Shown piece by piece: positions 1 to 8,188 of a stretch of 64,000 nt of DNA. Each line of letters begins with the position of its first letter. The first letter of the stretch is position 1. The notes beneath the pieces were generated by a model that searched no databases, was not told where the DNA came from, and saw only the letters and a list, made by a program, of their open reading frames with translations. The translations under genes and the position numbers were made by a program. Where the stretch lies: contig CALCST010000039.1 of the NCBI GenBank assembly GCA_937894065.1, forward strand, positions 1-64,000, written 5' to 3'. The stretch comes from an uncultured Parabacteroides sp. Its GTDB lineage: Bacteria > Bacteroidota > Bacteroidia > Bacteroidales > Tannerellaceae.

Positions 1-54
1 TAGAGTACGCGTCTGGGGGGCGTGTGGTCGCTGGTTCGAATCCAGTCATCCCGA
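1..54 (+). tRNA. tRNA-Pro (GGG), 5' end cut off by window edge
   Basis: The last 54 bases of a tRNA are present. The anticodon arm (about 9-25) has a five-pair stem with two G-T pairs around a 7-base loop CTGGGGG, giving anticodon GGG (proline). The T arm reads GCTGG-TTCGAAT-CCAGT, followed by the acceptor strand CATCCCG and discriminator A at 54. CCA is not encoded. The first part (5' acceptor strand and most of the D arm) lies upstream of the window, so 5' pairing cannot be checked. Confidence 0.9.
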
Positions 55-65
55 CTGAAGATATA

Positions 66-101
66 AGCATTGATAGTCCTAATGACTGTCGATGCTTTTT
101 T
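66..101 (+). terminator. Rho-independent terminator after tRNA-Pro
   Basis: A 13-bp stem (66-78 with 84-96, two G-T pairs) with a 5-base loop is followed directly by six T. It sits 11 bases after the tRNA. Confidence 0.85.
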
Positions 102-148
102 GTTTATATACTTTCTTGGTAAAAGGATATTTGTTCTGACATTTATTG

Positions 149-156
149 TAAATTTG
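149..156 (+). promoter_or_regulatory. -7 promoter box (TAAATTTG) for the esterase gene
   Basis: Matches the Bacteroidetes -7 consensus TAnnTTTG about 30 bases before the ATG at 186. A clear -33 element at normal spacing is not seen; a TTTG at 130-133 is somewhat too close. Confidence 0.5.
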
Positions 157-185
157 CCCTTAATACCATAAATAATATAAACCAT

Positions 186-980
186 ATGAGAACACTACAC
201 AAATTAGGCCTTTTGGCAATAGGTTTGTTTCTGTCTTTCTCTCTCTTTGCGGGAGACAAAACAAGTTTTTTGAAAAAACAGTTTACTACAAACAGTGGAT
301 ATAAGTTGAATTATCGTGTGCTTTATCCTTTGGATTATGATTCCTCAAAACAATATCCGGTAATTCTTTTCCTTCATGGAGCAGGAGAGAGAGGAACTGA
401 CAATGAAGCTCAGCTTGTTCATGGAGGAGATATGTTTGCCTCTTATTTGAATCAGCAGAAATATCCGGCTATTATTATCGCTCCTCAATGTCCGCCAGCT
501 CCGGATTGGTGGGTCACTTATACTCGTCCTTCAGAAGAAGGAGGCAAACGTGTTTTCCCGGCTTCAAACCCTATTACAAAACCTTTGGCTGCTGTGAAGG
601 AGCTTTTGGACAGCTATATTGCAAAAGGTGTTGTAGATACGAAGCGTATTTATATTACTGGTTTGTCAATGGGGGCGATAGGAACTTTTGATTTGGTTTG
701 CCGTTATCCTAAGGTGTTTGCCGCAGCTACTCCTATTTGTGGAGGTGCAAATTTGCAGAGATTGGCAAATTTCAAAGGAAATACTGCTTTTAGTATTTAC
801 CATGGTGAAGCTGACAGCGTAGTGGATGTAGAATTTTCACGCGATGCTTATGATACATTGAAGAAGGCTGGAGCTGAAGTTCGTTATAAGGAATATCCTG
901 GGGTTGACCATAATAGCTGGGATAATGCTTTTGCCGAACCTGATTTTATATCATGGATGTTCCAGCATAGTTTGAAATGA
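186..980 (+). CDS. Secreted alpha/beta-hydrolase (esterase/phospholipase-like)
   Basis: A 264-residue serine hydrolase with an N-terminal signal peptide (about residues 1-22, cut after SLFAG), so probably periplasmic or outer-membrane facing. The oxyanion region LFLHGAGERG lies near residue 60. The nucleophile elbow GLSMG places the catalytic Ser at 161; Asp210 (HGEAD) and His242 (GVDHNSW) complete a likely triad. The family (prolyl-oligopeptidase / dienelactone-hydrolase / PHB-depolymerase-like small esterases) often acts on polysaccharide or xylan acyl esters, but no substrate can be read from this sequence. It stands alone, between a tRNA and a convergent gene, with its own -7 box upstream and hairpins downstream. 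Confidence 0.85.
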   Translation: MRTLHKLGLLAIGLFLSFSLFAGDKTSFLKKQFTTNSGYKLNYRVLYPLDYDSSKQYPVILFLHGAGERGTDNEAQLVHGGDMFASYLNQQKYPAIIIAPQCPPAPDWWVTYTRPSEEGGKRVFPASNPITKPLAAVKELLDSYIAKGVVDTKRIYITGLSMGAIGTFDLVCRYPKVFAAATPICGGANLQRLANFKGNTAFSIYHGEADSVVDVEFSRDAYDTLKKAGAEVRYKEYPGVDHNSWDNAFAEPDFISWMFQHSLK

Positions 981-996
981 TAGTTCTTGCAATAAA

Positions 997-1038
997 AAAT
1001 ATATATAGACCTACGCTTTCATAGGTCTATATATATTT
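997..1038. terminator. Perfect 17-bp AT-rich hairpin after the esterase
   Basis: Arms 997-1013 and 1022-1038 are perfect reverse complements with an 8-base loop. It lies between two convergent genes and can serve either strand. Confidence 0.6.
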
Positions 1039-1045
1039 CAAAATG

Positions 1046-1090
1046 GGGCCGAACCTACGCGTATTTAGGTTCGGCCCTACTCGATTTTTC
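1046..1090. terminator. GC-rich 12-bp hairpin followed by T-run
   Basis: Arms GGGCCGAACCTA (1046-1057) and its complement (1066-1077) are perfect, with T5 at about 1085-1089 on the + strand. Placed directly after the AT-rich hairpin, so two tandem hairpins separate the convergent genes. Confidence 0.6.
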
Positions 1091-1119
1091 TTCGGATATA
1101 TTTTAAAACATGTGCGGTA

Positions 1120-2829
1120 TTATTTTCTGATATGTTTCAATACCTCAACTTTATTGTCAAACTCAATCTTAATTATCAATATTCCTTTGTGTTGAGGTAA
1201 ATAATATGATGTCTGCTCACCGGAAAGAATCTCTCTTTGAATAGCTTTTCCTGAAATATCATAGATATCTATAACCTTACTGCTGTTGCTCGGAGGAAGA
1301 ATGATTTTGTCTCCTTCAATTCGCATCTCCATCGTTTTTACAGATTCAATACTTACCGGAGAAGTGACAGGTTCATTTCCGTTGAATACAGATACAGGTG
1401 ACGAACTTATCATCTTCAAAGCAGAGTTTCCGCTTGATTCAATATTGATTTCCGTATTTCCGTTTGCTTTCACAAAGAATGCTTCACCTGCCGGAATAGA
1501 ATAATCACTGCCTATAGAATAAGGCTGATATTTCTCTCCGTCATATACATATATATTACCATCAGTGTTTCCGTTTGTTTTTATGTCGGAAAGTTTTAGT
1601 GCGGAAGTTAGAGGATTTCCGCAAAGAATCCACCCATTGTTTTCATCTTTTCCGCTTTGAGCGTTATTGGCAGAGATAGAGATTATATTATTTGATGTAA
1701 GTAATAAAGGTTCATTTTCTGTTGATGATACATACATATTATTAAATGTAGCTCCTTCGTCTAAGGCAACCAGATAACCTTTTCCTTTTTCAAACAGAAG
1801 TTCGTTGTTGGATTTAATGTTTACAACTTCCCAATTGCTTGCGGAAATTCCATTTTGAGCTCGACCTTCACTGTTATATCTGCGGACATAGAAATAATTT
1901 CCGTTACCCGATGTAGTTTCATCCCCTTGCTGAAGATTTGAACCGACACAATTACTGTAAACATCAAAAGGGAAAGAAACAAAATACCATTTCCCTTTTT
2001 CCGGAAATTCCTTGTGAATAGTCATTTTGTTTGCAGCGAGCTCTCCGCCGTTGATTATTTCAATTTCTCCATCAAGATGTATTTCATTGCATTTTATAGA
2101 TTCGTCAACGATGGCTTTCCCTTGTATAAGTGCATTCCTGTTTCTCAAAGCCGGAAGGTGGGACCAGTTGCTTTTGTTTGTCCAGTTTCCGGTGGAGGTG
2201 AAGAGGGAGTGGGATTGGATGTCTCCAGAGCCATAAATACTATCTATACAATAGTATCCTTCACTTGGATTATCGCTTTGCGCTATTTCTATTATGATTT
2301 CTTTAGCTGGTAATAAGAAATTAAAAAAACTACAATCAGTCTTATCTTCTGTAAATTTTCTGAACCCAATACTATAATTATCATAAGGAATTTCAAGATA
2401 TACTCTATTTTTATATTCAGATGTCTTGATTGCAGAAACCATCAATTCTTCTCCCTTATTTACATTCTGGGCAGCAAATGTGCATAATATTTGAGGCTTA
2501 CCACTATAATATGATAAGTCAATATCAAAATCATCAAATTGGATTTTATCACCGGGAACTAATTTCAGAGTTCTTCCTCCCGAAGCATTTTCTATCCCTG
2601 AATCTTTGGTGTCAAAGTAATTCAATGAGCCGTTCAGATGTTTAAAGTTCCAATTATCAATAGGTGAATCTTTGAAAGTTTGCATAATAAAAGTATCTCT
2701 GAACGAGATATTACTACTGCTATTCACAAACTCTCCCCAATTTCCCGGATTATTAACTTGCGCCATCAAAGAACTTGAGCTTAAGAAAAGCATAGCGCAT
2801 AAAGGAATGTGTTCTATTAATTTCTTCAT
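1120..2829 (-). CDS. Secreted protein with T9SS type A-like C-terminal tail, function unknown
   Basis: A 569-residue protein with a signal peptide (cut near SSLMAQ). The N-terminal half resembles a beta-sandwich carbohydrate-binding or adhesin module (aromatic-rich, NWGEF...), but I do not recognise the family. The last ~55 residues (KVIDIYDISGKAIQ ... GILIIKIEFDNKVEVLKHIRK region) fit the type A sorting domain used by the type IX secretion system: short beta strands, an IYDISGK core and a basic end. It is likely exported to the surface or medium. It is divergent from hflX; both start from adjacent opposed promoters. No neighbour points to a substrate. Confidence 0.65.
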   Translation of the reverse strand: MKKLIEHIPLCAMLFLSSSSLMAQVNNPGNWGEFVNSSSNISFRDTFIMQTFKDSPIDNWNFKHLNGSLNYFDTKDSGIENASGGRTLKLVPGDKIQFDDFDIDLSYYSGKPQILCTFAAQNVNKGEELMVSAIKTSEYKNRVYLEIPYDNYSIGFRKFTEDKTDCSFFNFLLPAKEIIIEIAQSDNPSEGYYCIDSIYGSGDIQSHSLFTSTGNWTNKSNWSHLPALRNRNALIQGKAIVDESIKCNEIHLDGEIEIINGGELAANKMTIHKEFPEKGKWYFVSFPFDVYSNCVGSNLQQGDETTSGNGNYFYVRRYNSEGRAQNGISASNWEVVNIKSNNELLFEKGKGYLVALDEGATFNNMYVSSTENEPLLLTSNNIISISANNAQSGKDENNGWILCGNPLTSALKLSDIKTNGNTDGNIYVYDGEKYQPYSIGSDYSIPAGEAFFVKANGNTEINIESSGNSALKMISSSPVSVFNGNEPVTSPVSIESVKTMEMRIEGDKIILPPSNSSKVIDIYDISGKAIQREILSGEQTSYYLPQHKGILIIKIEFDNKVEVLKHIRK

Positions 2830-2861
2830 AGCCTTTAGGTTTTATGGTGAAACAACTTTTC

Positions 2862-2869
2862 CAAAGATA
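2862..2869 (-). promoter_or_regulatory. -7 promoter box (TATCTTTG) for the T9SS-tailed protein
   Basis: The minus-strand reading is a perfect TAnnTTTG 33 bases upstream of the start codon at 2829. It is divergent from the hflX promoter about 60 bases away. Confidence 0.65.
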
Positions 2870-2922
2870 GTGTAAAAAAATCGAATATCAATGATATAAA
2901 GGAAGAATATAACTGAAATTTG

Positions 2923-2930
2923 TATCTTTG
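2923..2930 (+). promoter_or_regulatory. -7 promoter box (TATCTTTG) overlapping the hflX start
   Basis: Perfect TAnnTTTG ends only 4 bases before the hflX ATG at 2935. Transcription is expected to begin about 5-8 bases past the box, so the transcript should begin at or just inside the start codon. Confidence 0.65.
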
Positions 2931-2934
2931 CACT

Positions 2935-4146
2935 ATGAAAGAATTTATTATTTCCGAAGCACAAACAGAAAAGGCTGTTCTGGTTGGTTTGATAACTCCT
3001 TCGCAGAACGAGCAGAAGGTAAAAGAATACCTGGACGAACTTGCTTTCCTTGCCGACACTGCAGGAGCGCAAGCTGTTAAACAATTCAGCCAAAAGCTGG
3101 ATTATCCAAATCCTGTGACCTTTGTTGGTACTGGTAAATTGCAGGAAATTAAGGAATATGTTATTGAGAACGAAATAGGTTTGGTGATATTCGATGACGA
3201 ATTGTCGCCTAAGCAATTACGTAATATTGAAAAGGAACTACAGGTAAAGATTCTTGATAGAACAGGTTTGATTCTTGATATTTTCGCACGCCGTGCTCAG
3301 ACAGCTCACGCTAAAACTCAGGTTGAGTTGGCTCAATATAAATATATGTTGCCGCGATTGACTCGATTGTGGACTCACTTGGAACGTCAGCGTGGTGGTG
3401 TCGGTATGCGTGGTCCGGGTGAAACTCAGCTCGAAACGGATAAGCGTATTATTCTCGACAAGATTTCGAAACTTAAAAAAGACCTTGTCGATATTGACAA
3501 GCAGAAAAGCGTTCAGAGAAAGAACCGCGGCAAAATGGTTCGTGTGGCTTTGGTTGGTTATACCAATGTCGGTAAGTCAACTTTGATGAATCTGCTTAGC
3601 AAGAGTGAAGTGTTTGCCGAAAACAAACTGTTTGCAACGCTTGATACTACCGTGCGCAAGGTGATAGTGGAAAACTTGCCGTTCCTGTTGTCGGACACTG
3701 TAGGTTTTATCCGTAAATTGCCGACTGAATTGGTTGAGTCTTTCAAATCAACACTTGATGAGGTGCGCGAAGCTGACCTTTTGGTTCATGTTGTTGATAT
3801 CTCGCATCCTACATTTGAAGAGCAGATAGAAGTTGTTAATAAAACTCTTTCGGAAATAGATAAGACTGAGAAACCAGTAATTATGGTTTTCAACAAGGTT
3901 GATGCATTCTCTTTTGTCCCGAAAGATGAGGATGATTTGACTCCAAAAACAAGAGAAAACATCAGTCTTGATGAATTTAAGCAGACATGGATGGCAAAAA
4001 TGCAAGATAATTGTATCTTTATATCCGCAAAAGAAAAGGTTAATATCGATGCTTTGAAAACTCTGCTTTATGAAAGAGTCAAGGAAATACATATAACACG
4101 TTTTCCATACAACGACTTCCTGTTCCAACAGTATGACGTTGAGTGA
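2935..4146 (+). CDS. hflX: GTPase HflX
   Basis: A 403-residue ribosome-associated GTPase of the Obg-HflX class, known to split stalled or hibernating 70S ribosomes. The N-terminal HflX domain (about 1-195) includes the conserved RxxxRRGGVGMRGPGET-type segment near 150-165. The G domain follows, with Walker A GYTNVGKST at 208-216, DTVGF switch II near 250 and NKVD near 318. I start it at the ATG at 2935: a TTG at 2920 is in frame, but it lies upstream of the -7 box and would put the promoter inside the gene. A terminator follows directly, so it is monocistronic. Confidence 0.95.
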   Translation: MKEFIISEAQTEKAVLVGLITPSQNEQKVKEYLDELAFLADTAGAQAVKQFSQKLDYPNPVTFVGTGKLQEIKEYVIENEIGLVIFDDELSPKQLRNIEKELQVKILDRTGLILDIFARRAQTAHAKTQVELAQYKYMLPRLTRLWTHLERQRGGVGMRGPGETQLETDKRIILDKISKLKKDLVDIDKQKSVQRKNRGKMVRVALVGYTNVGKSTLMNLLSKSEVFAENKLFATLDTTVRKVIVENLPFLLSDTVGFIRKLPTELVESFKSTLDEVREADLLVHVVDISHPTFEEQIEVVNKTLSEIDKTEKPVIMVFNKVDAFSFVPKDEDDLTPKTRENISLDEFKQTWMAKMQDNCIFISAKEKVNIDALKTLLYERVKEIHITRFPYNDFLFQQYDVE

Positions 4147-4196
4147 AAAAGGGAAAAACGACAGTACATAAAATCCAGATATTTAAAGTGTATTTG

Positions 4197-4232
4197 AAGA
4201 CGAGCTATTGAATTAAAGGCTCGTCTTTTTTT
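4197..4232 (+). terminator. Terminator of hflX
   Basis: Nine-pair stem (4197-4205 with 4219-4227), loop 13, then T-rich TTTTTTG. Confidence 0.85.
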
Positions 4233-4341
4233 GTTCATAATTATTTTTGATATATGATTTTCTTGTGTGAAGTATTATTTTATTATAAAAAGATTGTAAG
4301 TTAGGGGAGTTGTTCAACTAAGTTTACAATAACATACAAAT

Positions 4342-6504
4342 ATGGAAGCCATTTTACTGTTCTTCGTAATAATAATCTTCATCTATTTCCGGTCGGAAAT
4401 GAATAAAACCTCGGTTAAAATCGAAAAGATGCAGCGAGAGGTTGATACATTAAAATTTAAATTAAAGGAAATATCCGAAGCTGAAAAACAGGAAACAAAA
4501 GTATCAGAGGCGGTACCTCCACCACCACCTCCTTTGTATGTTGTTAAACCGCAGATGGTGATGCCGAATAGTCAGATTCCTGAAAATAAGAGAAAGTCGT
4601 ATGACTTTGAAAAACTTATGGGTGAGAATGTTTTCGGTAAAATAGGTATATTGATACTTGTTGTTGGCATTGGCTTATTTGTTAAGTATGCGATAGACAA
4701 TGAATGGATAAGTGAAACTGTACGTACAGTCTTAGGATTTGCATGTGGTGTTGTATTATTAGGTTTTGCATTTTGGCTGAAAGACCGTTACCGAACCTTT
4801 AGTTCATTACTTTCAGGCGGAGGCTTTGCTGTATTTTATGTCACCGTGGCAATGGCATACCATTATTATGGTTTGTTCTCTCAAACTGCAGCATTTGTTA
4901 TGCTTGTAATTTTCTCCATATTCATGATTTGTATTTCGCTGATTTTTGACAGGCGGGAGCTGGCTTCAATAGCATTGGTCGGAGGTTTTATTGCTCCATT
5001 CCTTGTAAGTGAAGGTACAGAAGGGATAATTACTCTGTTTGCATATATGGCGGTTCTGGATATGAGTATGTTTACGATATCTTTTTATAAGCGCTGGGGA
5101 GAATTACCGCTTTTCTGTACTGTATTGACATGGTTTCTTTGTTTGTCATCGATACCGGTTTATTGGGAAGATGAAACTGAAGTGGCAAAGCCTGCAATGA
5201 TGTTTGGTTTTGTTATAGCTTATTATTTGATGTTCCAGTTGTCGGCATTGTTGATAGTTAAGAGCAGTAACCGTTGGGCAAACACATCTTTATTGGCTTT
5301 ACCTGTCGTAAACAGTTTAATATTTTGGATATTGGCAGACAGATGTATGCTTTATTTCGAACCATACATATATTTTCCGGTTTTCTCACCAGTATTTATT
5401 GCTTTGGTGAATATAGCTCTTTATGTGTATTTCTATATAAATCATCGTGATAAGAGAAATATGCTTCAGATGTTGCTTGGACTTGTCCTGTTGGCAATGG
5501 TAACTGCGGTGCCTGTTCAGTTGGAAGGCTCGTTTGTAACATTATTTTGGACAATCGAAACATTAGTTGCCGTATGGTTATTTAGCCGTTTCGGTAATAA
5601 ATTATATCGTTTTGCGGCGCTTGCTCTTTTGCTCCTTACATTTTTTTCTTGGTCAATTGATTGTTATGTGTATGATTTCAACGAAAGATTGTTTATAAAC
5701 GGTTATTTCCTGACATCATGTTTCGTATCAATTGCTTTTATATTAGTTTCTGTTTATTGTTATCAAAAAGCTTTGCCAGATATATTACCATTTGGCATAG
5801 TTGCCGGATTGGTATTATATTCTTCAGTAGTTATAGATTTAATTGCTAATTTATCCGAACGCTCGGATTTGATAGGTTGGATATTCCTGTTCTCAATATT
5901 GTTCAGTGCAATCATTTCATTTCTATTATACCGTTACAGGCTGTTACCTTCGGAAACAAATTTATTTTACATATTAGTTTCTGCCTATCCGCAGGCACTT
6001 TGTCTGTTGTTTGTCTTGGCTCTTAACTTCTTGGAAATGGAAGGCTGTTATGTTTATCTTTGGGCAGGATTTGCAATGATAACGTTATATCTGCTGATGT
6101 TGATAAAGTCATATTATGTTGACAACGATTATAAAGATAAAGCAACCGACTTGGTAACTTGTTTCCTTTCTGCTAGCGGAACTGTTACATGGGTTATGGC
6201 AGTTAATGTTTTACTTCACCAGCTTGGATTTGAATATGAAGGTAGTGCCGGAATATCTGTTTCGCTTGCCATAGCTGTGTTTGTGATGATATCCTTGGGT
6301 ATGCGTAAGAATTGGAAAACGATGCGTATATGTGGTTTTGTAGGATTCGTTGTTCTTATGTTTAAACTTGTAGCAATTGATTTGTGGCTTCTTCCGACAA
6401 TAGGTAAAGTTTTTGTCTTTATATTCATAGGAATAGTATTGCTTGTTCTGTCATTTATGTATCAGAAACTGAAAAAAGCAATATTTGGAGAGAGAGAAAG
6501 TTAA
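4342..6504 (+). CDS. DUF2339 polytopic membrane protein
   Basis: A 720-residue integral membrane protein. Residues 3-17 form a membrane anchor, 20-50 a charged coiled-coil-like stretch, and 58-64 a run of prolines. From about residue 100 hydrophobic helices continue to the C-terminus (well over 15). The segment from GENVFGKIGILILVVGIGLF onward is the typical start of the DUF2339 domain. Function of the family is unknown; a transporter or envelope role is a guess from topology only. The stop codon lies in the stem of a terminator shared with the end of the convergent xerD. Confidence 0.85.
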   Translation: MEAILLFFVIIIFIYFRSEMNKTSVKIEKMQREVDTLKFKLKEISEAEKQETKVSEAVPPPPPPLYVVKPQMVMPNSQIPENKRKSYDFEKLMGENVFGKIGILILVVGIGLFVKYAIDNEWISETVRTVLGFACGVVLLGFAFWLKDRYRTFSSLLSGGGFAVFYVTVAMAYHYYGLFSQTAAFVMLVIFSIFMICISLIFDRRELASIALVGGFIAPFLVSEGTEGIITLFAYMAVLDMSMFTISFYKRWGELPLFCTVLTWFLCLSSIPVYWEDETEVAKPAMMFGFVIAYYLMFQLSALLIVKSSNRWANTSLLALPVVNSLIFWILADRCMLYFEPYIYFPVFSPVFIALVNIALYVYFYINHRDKRNMLQMLLGLVLLAMVTAVPVQLEGSFVTLFWTIETLVAVWLFSRFGNKLYRFAALALLLLTFFSWSIDCYVYDFNERLFINGYFLTSCFVSIAFILVSVYCYQKALPDILPFGIVAGLVLYSSVVIDLIANLSERSDLIGWIFLFSILFSAIISFLLYRYRLLPSETNLFYILVSAYPQALCLLFVLALNFLEMEGCYVYLWAGFAMITLYLLMLIKSYYVDNDYKDKATDLVTCFLSASGTVTWVMAVNVLLHQLGFEYEGSAGISVSLAIAVFVMISLGMRKNWKTMRICGFVGFVVLMFKLVAIDLWLLPTIGKVFVFIFIGIVLLVLSFMYQKLKKAIFGERES

Positions 6505-6536
6505 TGGCAACCTTATATTGTGTTGCCATTATTTTT
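6502..6536 (+). terminator. Terminator spanning the stop codons of DUF2339 gene and xerD
   Basis: A perfect 10-bp stem TAATGGCAAC (6502-6511) with its complement (6522-6531), loop 10, then TTTTTC. The left arm holds the stop codon at 6502-6504 and the right arm lies inside the end of xerD. Confidence 0.75.
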
Positions 6537-7436
6537 CAGTTTGTTTCCGCGAGGATGATGTTCAAGTATTTCTTTTCGGATGAACTCACGGTCGATATGT
6601 GTATATATTTCGGTTGTAGTTATTTTTTCATGTCCCAGCATATCCTGTATTGCTCTCAGATTGGCTCCACCTTCAAGCAAATGGGTCGCAAATGAATGTC
6701 TGAAAGTATGCGGACTCACAGTCTTGTTGATTCCGGCAAGGGCAACATGTTGTTTTATTATCAGAAAAACCATAACTCTTGTTAGTTTGCAGCCTCTTCT
6801 GTTGAGGAATAATATATCTTCGTTTCCCGGTTTTACTGTCATTACACCTCGGTCCGGAAGATACATCTCTATTTCTTTCAGAGCAATATCGGATATCGGA
6901 ACCAAGCGCTGTTTGTTGCCTTTCCCTTCAACCTTTATAAATCCTTCTTTAGGATATATATCCGAAAACTTAAGGTTCACAAGCTCTGATACACGTAAAC
7001 CGCAACTGTAAAGTACTTCAAGCATGGCACGGTTGCGGTGTCCTTCGGGTGTTGATAAATCTATACTGTCAAGGATTGCGTTTATTTCATTGACGGAAAG
7101 AACTTCCGGCAGCTTTGTTCCAATTTTGGGAGATTCAAGTAATTCAGTCGGGTCGTCTTGGATATAATCTTCAAGCAGAAGAAAATGATAGAAAGATTTT
7201 ATACCGGAGATAATTCTTGCCTGCGAACGAGGATGAATACCTATATCATGCAATTCGGCGACGAATTCTTGCAAATCTTCGTATTTTATGTCTTGTATTT
7301 TTATTCCTTTGTCATCTGCAAAATTTCTTAATTTATCAAGATCTCTCCAGTATGCGTCTATGGAATTTGCGGAAAGAGACTTTTCCAATTGCAGATAAAT
7401 CTTATATTTCGTAAATATATCTTTTTCTTGCCGCAT
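6513..7436 (-). CDS. xerD: Tyrosine recombinase XerD
   Basis: A 307-residue site-specific recombinase that resolves chromosome dimers at dif, working with a XerC partner and FtsK. An N-terminal SAM-like core-binding domain (about 8-95) is followed by the catalytic domain. The complete catalytic set is visible: Arg148 (CGLRVSEL), Lys172 (GKGNK), His243 and Arg246 (HTFRHSFATH), His269 (LGHEKITTTEIYTH) and Tyr278. The length is normal for XerC/D rather than for integrases of mobile elements, and the neighbourhood (next to aroQ) is that of the housekeeping gene. Its last codons lie within the terminator of the convergent gene. Confidence 0.95.
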   Translation of the reverse strand: MRQEKDIFTKYKIYLQLEKSLSANSIDAYWRDLDKLRNFADDKGIKIQDIKYEDLQEFVAELHDIGIHPRSQARIISGIKSFYHFLLLEDYIQDDPTELLESPKIGTKLPEVLSVNEINAILDSIDLSTPEGHRNRAMLEVLYSCGLRVSELVNLKFSDIYPKEGFIKVEGKGNKQRLVPISDIALKEIEMYLPDRGVMTVKPGNEDILFLNRRGCKLTRVMVFLIIKQHVALAGINKTVSPHTFRHSFATHLLEGGANLRAIQDMLGHEKITTTEIYTHIDREFIRKEILEHHPRGNKLKNNGNTI

Positions 7437-7476
7437 TGTTTGTATATGTCTTTATTAATGTGTCAAATAAATTTCG

Positions 7477-7484
7477 TATATTTG
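7477..7484 (+). promoter_or_regulatory. -7 promoter box (TATATTTG) for aroQ
   Basis: Perfect TAnnTTTG, 59 bases before the aroQ ATG, within the xerD-aroQ divergent gap. Confidence 0.65.
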
Positions 7485-7543
7485 TACCAAATTTTTCCTT
7501 TTGATGGGAAGTATGTCTGCAAAGGTAATAAATTGGTAACAAA

Positions 7544-7978
7544 ATGAAGAAAATTCAAATCATCAACGGTCCAAATCTTAATTTGCTAGGCAAGCGGGAG
7601 CCAACCGTTTATGGAAATACAGCGTTCGATGGTTATCTGGAGAGTCTGCGAGTTCAGTACCCTCAATGTAAAATAGAATATTATCAGAGTAATGTTGAAG
7701 GCGAATTGATTAATAAGATACATGAAGTAGGTTTTGATTTCGATGGAATAATATTGAATGCCGGAGCTTACACACATACTTCTATAGCCCTACATGATGC
7801 GATAAAAGCTGTTACTACACCAGTAGTTGAGGTTCATATATCAAATGTTCATGCACGAGAGTCTTTCCGTCATGTTTCAATGATTTCTGCTGCTTGCCGT
7901 GGAGTAATTCTTGGCTTTGGTCTTGATTCTTATCGCCTTGCCCTTGAATCATTTTTGGCGAATGGCGGAGATTTGTGA
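7544..7978 (+). CDS. aroQ: 3-dehydroquinate dehydratase, type II
   Basis: A 144-residue cytosolic enzyme that dehydrates 3-dehydroquinate to 3-dehydroshikimate, third step of the shikimate pathway. Type II features are complete: INGPNLNLLGKREP at 7-20, Tyr23 as catalytic base, LNAGAYTHTS at 71-80, the EVHISN motif with His98, and RESFRH at 105-110. The length is standard (type II enzymes are about 140-150 residues and form dodecamers). It has its own promoter; downstream lies an octamer-repeat block, then pyk. Confidence 0.95.
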   Translation: MKKIQIINGPNLNLLGKREPTVYGNTAFDGYLESLRVQYPQCKIEYYQSNVEGELINKIHEVGFDFDGIILNAGAYTHTSIALHDAIKAVTTPVVEVHISNVHARESFRHVSMISAACRGVILGFGLDSYRLALESFLANGGDL

Positions 7979-8110
7979 GGGAAGGAGATAGGAAGTTAAG
8001 TAGTTGAGGAGTCAAGTAGTTAAGAAATTAAATTTACTAACCCCTTGTTAACTCGTCAACTTGTTAACTTGTCAACTCAAAAACTCAAAAACTAAAAAAC
8101 TAAAAATAAT
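7979..8110. repeat. Octamer palindromic block between aroQ and pyk
   Basis: The left arm (about 7993-8028) is built of AGTTAAGT/AGTTGAGG/AGTCAAGT/AGTTAAGA units. The right arm (about 8042-8100) is the complement type (GTTAACTCGTCAACTTG, then repeated CAAAAACT). Units keep an 8-bp period. It directly follows the aroQ stop. Confidence 0.75.
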
Positions 8111-8188
8111 ATTAATGTTTAATATAGACCATCAGTGCCCAAGCCGGAAAAAAAGGACAGTCACTGTTGGTTACAAACTAAAAATCTT

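Noticed and set aside
8135..8188. Upstream extension of pyk from a GTG
   Set aside because: The added residues do not fit pyruvate kinases, and ATG 8189 gives the usual N-terminus.
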